Below, one piece after another: positions 4,197-6,231 of a stretch of DNA of 6,231 bases. Below the pieces are notes generated by a model. It was not told the DNA's origin. It saw only the letters and a program-made list of their open reading frames with translations, and made no database searches. The first letter of the stretch is position 1. Every line of letters starts with the position of its first letter. The translations under genes were made by a program, and so were the position numbers. Origin of the DNA: a bacterium (GTDB lineage: Bacteria; Patescibacteriota; Minisyncoccia; Minisyncoccales; JAGMAB01); the NCBI GenBank assembly GCA_030643665.1, contig DAOWKS010000030.1:1-6231 (forward strand), given 5' to 3'.

Positions 4197-4898
4197 TTAC
4201 TTTTTATTCCAGTTTTTGATGGCGTTTTCCCAGCGCTCAAAATTTCCCACATCCATCCATCTTCCTTTCCATTTATAACCGAAAAGTTTTCCTTGTTTGG
4301 CTAATTTAGGAAAGAGGTCTGTTTCTAACATAGAAAATTTTGTGTTTTTTGGGAAATATTTTCTGATTTCAGGGTTTAAGATATAAATGCCGGAATTAAT
4401 AAAGGAAGAGGGAGGATTTTTTGGTTTTTCAATAAATTCAATAATTCTATCTTTTTCCATCTTAGCCACGCCGTAATTTTTTGCGTCTTTTACTTTGACC
4501 AAACCAATTGTCACCAAGGCTTTTTTTTGCTTGTGCCAGACAACCATTTTTTTAAGATTCAAATCTTTTAATTCGTCTCCGTTGGAAACGACTATTGGTT
4601 CCGAAAACCATTTTTGTGTCTTTTTTTTAACTATTGGGGTAAAAGTGCCTGAAGGTTTTGTTTCTTTTATAAATTCAATTTTTTCTTTTGGGAAACAAGT
4701 TGCTTTCCATTTCAAAAAATCTTTTAGATGTTTTTTTTGGACATTAATTTTAATGTCATTGATTCCGTATTTTAGATAGAGGTTGACTAAATAAGTGATG
4801 AGGGGTATTTTTCCTACCGGCAATAAGGGTTTTGGAATTTCTAAGGTGAGAGGATAGAGCCGGGTTCCTTCACCGGCCGCTAAAATAAAACCTTTCAT
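4197..4898 (-). CDS. Sugar-1-phosphate nucleotidyltransferase (NDP-sugar pyrophosphorylase family), 233 residues
   Basis: Enzymes of this family join an NTP and a sugar 1-phosphate to give an NDP-sugar and pyrophosphate. The Rossmann-like nucleotide-binding start is clear: FILAAGEGTRLYPLT (residues 4-18) and PKPLLPVG (22-29), with Arg13 and Lys23 at the catalytic positions. SNGDEL (105-110) carries the metal-binding Asp108, followed by EFIEKP (154-159), INSGIYIL (167-174) and WMDVGNFERW (214-223) with Asp216. The GT loop is SGTFTPI (83-89) rather than the common GTAG form. It has only the catalytic domain, with no left-handed beta-helix tail, which resembles stand-alone mannose- or heptose-1-phosphate guanylyltransferases and RmlA-like enzymes; the base and sugar cannot be fixed from sequence reading. 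It lies 43 nt after galU in the same direction. It has no SD and is AT-rich like its neighbours. It probably supplies a cell-surface glycan pathway. Confidence 0.9.
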   Translation of the reverse strand: MKGFILAAGEGTRLYPLTLEIPKPLLPVGKIPLITYLVNLYLKYGINDIKINVQKKHLKDFLKWKATCFPKEKIEFIKETKPSGTFTPIVKKKTQKWFSEPIVVSNGDELKDLNLKKMVVWHKQKKALVTIGLVKVKDAKNYGVAKMEKDRIIEFIEKPKNPPSSFINSGIYILNPEIRKYFPKNTKFSMLETDLFPKLAKQGKLFGYKWKGRWMDVGNFERWENAIKNWNKK

Positions 4899-4941
4899 AA
4901 TTTTAATGAAAAATTAGAAGACAAAATTTTAATTCTTGGGT

Positions 4942-5826
4942 TCATAATTTTGAATTTAGCAAATTTTTGAGATATTTTTTAAATTCTTTGGAAAAATCAG
5001 GCCGACGGAGAGCAAATTCCACAACTGTTTTTAGATATTCAAGTTTATTGCCGGTATCATAATATTTAGCATTCTTTATTTCGCAGCCATAAACCGGAAA
5101 GCCGATTTTAATCAATTCATTAATGGCATCGGTTAGCCAAATTTCTCCGTCTTTGCCCGGTTGTAAATTTTTAATAATCTCAAAAATTTCCGGAGGTAAA
5201 ATATATGCCCCGTGAGTGGCTAAATTTGAAGGCGCCTCGCTTGGCAAAGGTTTTTCAACAATTTTTTTAATTTTAAAAACATTTTCATCTATTGGCTCCA
5301 TTTCAGCAATACCATAACGGGAAAGTTGGTCTTTTGTTTCAATCCTGACAGCTGAAATTATTACTCCTTTATGTTTTTTATAAGCCTCAATCATCTGGGC
5401 GAGACGCGGCGGTTGAGCCGTGATAAATTCATCTCCCCATAGCACGGCAAAGGGTTCGTTATCAATAGCCGGTCGGGCAGATAAAATTGGCACAGCATTT
5501 CCATAATATTTTCCTTTTTGCCTGATATAAATAAAATTAGCTAATTGAGCGATTTTTTTAATTTGTTCCAATTCTTCTTTTTTGTCCTTGGATTCCAGAT
5601 ATTTTTCCAATTCAAAAGAACGGTCAAAATGGTCTTCAATTGCCCTTTTTTGCCAGCCGGTGATGATAATAATATTTTCAATTCCGGAAGCGACTGCTTC
5701 TTCTGCTACATATTGTATAACCGGCTTATCCACAACTGACAGCATTTCTTTAGGCATTGCTTTTGTCTGGGGTAAAAATCTTGTTCCCCAGCCGGCAGCC
5801 GGAATAACTACTTTACGAATTTCCAT
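4942..5826 (-). CDS. galU: UTP-glucose-1-phosphate uridylyltransferase, 294 residues
   Basis: GalU makes UDP-glucose from UTP and glucose 1-phosphate, the donor for glycans and the entry to UDP-galactose and UDP-glucuronate. The sequence has the family start VVIPAAGWGTRFLPQTKAMPKEM (6-28) with Lys26, then DKPVIQYVAEEAV (33-45), GKYYGNAVPILSARP (105-119), the metal-binding LWGDEF (129-134), VEKP (190-193) with Lys192, GEIWLTDAI (227-235) and YYDTGNKLEYLKTVVEFAL (255-273). Length is typical for bacterial GalU. The run YDTGNKLEY and the GEIWLTDAI block separate it from RmlA and plain mannose-1-phosphate enzymes. The ATG starts 12 nt after the stop of the isomerase gene behind an A-run with no SD, so the two share a transcript. 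The neighbour context makes sense: the isomerase adjusts glucose 6-phosphate, GalU activates glucose, and the next gene activates another sugar. A phosphoglucomutase is not in the window. Confidence 0.93.
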   Translation of the reverse strand: MEIRKVVIPAAGWGTRFLPQTKAMPKEMLSVVDKPVIQYVAEEAVASGIENIIIITGWQKRAIEDHFDRSFELEKYLESKDKKEELEQIKKIAQLANFIYIRQKGKYYGNAVPILSARPAIDNEPFAVLWGDEFITAQPPRLAQMIEAYKKHKGVIISAVRIETKDQLSRYGIAEMEPIDENVFKIKKIVEKPLPSEAPSNLATHGAYILPPEIFEIIKNLQPGKDGEIWLTDAINELIKIGFPVYGCEIKNAKYYDTGNKLEYLKTVVEFALRRPDFSKEFKKYLKNLLNSKL

Positions 5827-5838
5827 ATTATTTTTTTT

Positions 5839-6231
5839 TCATCTTAAAAAATCCAAGTTTTTCGACATTTTTTTTAATGGTTTTTCAAAACGCAGTTTTG
5901 GGATTTTTTGATAGTTTTTGTTTTTGACCCAGCCGTCTTTGGTGTAAAAATAAGCGGCGCCTTTCATTTTTTCCATTGGCAAGTAATTACTTTTGCATTT
6001 TTTAGAAATCCAGTTACATATTTTCAAGGTTTTTTTACATGGATTTATAGTAATATGTCCGTAAAAAGAGGGGATTATTATAATATCATTTTTATTCGCT
6101 TTGATTGCGTAAACATCTTCTATTGAAGAGTTTTTCTTTTTTTGCATTAAAAAAATTGCTTTACCATCTAAAACTTTATATATTTCTTGATATTTTCCTT
6201 TATGATAATGTCCTTTGGTTCTTACAAATTC
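5839..6231 (-). CDS. pgiA: Cupin-type (archaeal-like) glucose-6-phosphate isomerase, C-terminal 130 residues (5' end cut)
   Basis: The frame is open to the last base of the window and ends at the TGA at 5841-5839. The ATG at 6147 is not a start, since the 28 codons before it carry conserved cupin residues. Counting from the window edge, RTKGHYHKGKYQEIYKVLDG (4-23) gives the metal ligands His8, His10 and Glu16, and IIPSFYGHITIN (52-63) gives the fourth ligand, His59. This is the HxH-x(5-6)-E ... PP-x-(Y/W)-(G/A)H-x-(T)-x-N pattern of cupin phosphoglucose isomerases, which interconvert glucose 6-phosphate and fructose 6-phosphate. WVKNKNYQKIPKLRFEKP (101-118) forms the tail, followed by a Lys-rich end. 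Most bacteria use the unrelated large Pgi; the cupin form is typical of archaea and scattered bacteria. Another sugar-phosphate cupin is possible but less likely. It leads the galU operon visible here; the promoter lies outside the window. Confidence 0.82.
   Translation of the reverse strand, partial: EFVRTKGHYHKGKYQEIYKVLDGKAIFLMQKKKNSSIEDVYAIKANKNDIIIIPSFYGHITINPCKKTLKICNWISKKCKSNYLPMEKMKGAAYFYTKDGWVKNKNYQKIPKLRFEKPLKKMSKNLDFLR

Noticed and set aside
4068..4304. A 78-codon plus-strand frame over the tRNA.
   Set aside because: It runs antisense through a clear tRNA-Leu cloverleaf and the ends of two real genes.

Overview
The window looks like a piece of a small, AT-rich bacterial genome, most likely a Candidate Phyla Radiation (Patescibacteria, probably Parcubacteria-like) member. 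This is inferred from the style: every gene lies on the minus strand, gaps are very short, most starts lack a Shine-Dalgarno (SD) sequence, and an archaeal-type cupin phosphoglucose isomerase sits beside galU and a long RNase J. TGA ends one gene and TGG encodes Trp in conserved positions, so nothing suggests the UGA=Gly code. No database search was possible; family names rest on motifs read from the sequence and remembered family patterns.

Layout in transcription order (right to left). (1) 6231-2394: 3' part of a cupin glucose-6-phosphate isomerase, galU, a second sugar nucleotidyltransferase, a tRNA-Leu(CAG), and RNase J, packed with gaps of 12, 43, 6 and 7 nt. The first three supply activated sugars from central metabolism. 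The tRNA and RNase J appear to share the transcript. (2) 2222-1748: a HicB-HicA toxin-antitoxin pair with its own promoter, bracketed by two diverged copies of a ~45 bp intergenic repeat. (3) 1739-1456: a complete Trp attenuator. It has a promoter, a 37-residue leader peptide with three consecutive Trp codons, and four RNA segments that can form a 1:2 hairpin, a perfect 10-bp 2:3 antiterminator or a 3:4 terminator with a U-run. (4) 1313-488: the genes controlled by that attenuator are not recognisable trp genes. They are a 202-residue DUF5701-like protein in GC-richer DNA with strong SD sequences, and a 68-residue unknown protein, closed by a bidirectional terminator. (5) 330-1: the start of trpB, with its own near-consensus promoter placed so close that the mRNA should be almost leaderless.

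The main discovery candidate is the tryptophan-sensing attenuator driving an uncharacterised two-gene operon directly upstream of trpB. It suggests that the DUF5701-like protein has a role tied to Trp supply, or that a trp-operon attenuator was captured by other genes. Secondary points of interest are a tRNA wedged 7 nt before the RNase J start codon, a 14-bp hairpin with a possible pseudoknot just before the DUF5701-like gene's ribosome-binding site, and the repeat-bracketed toxin-antitoxin pair.
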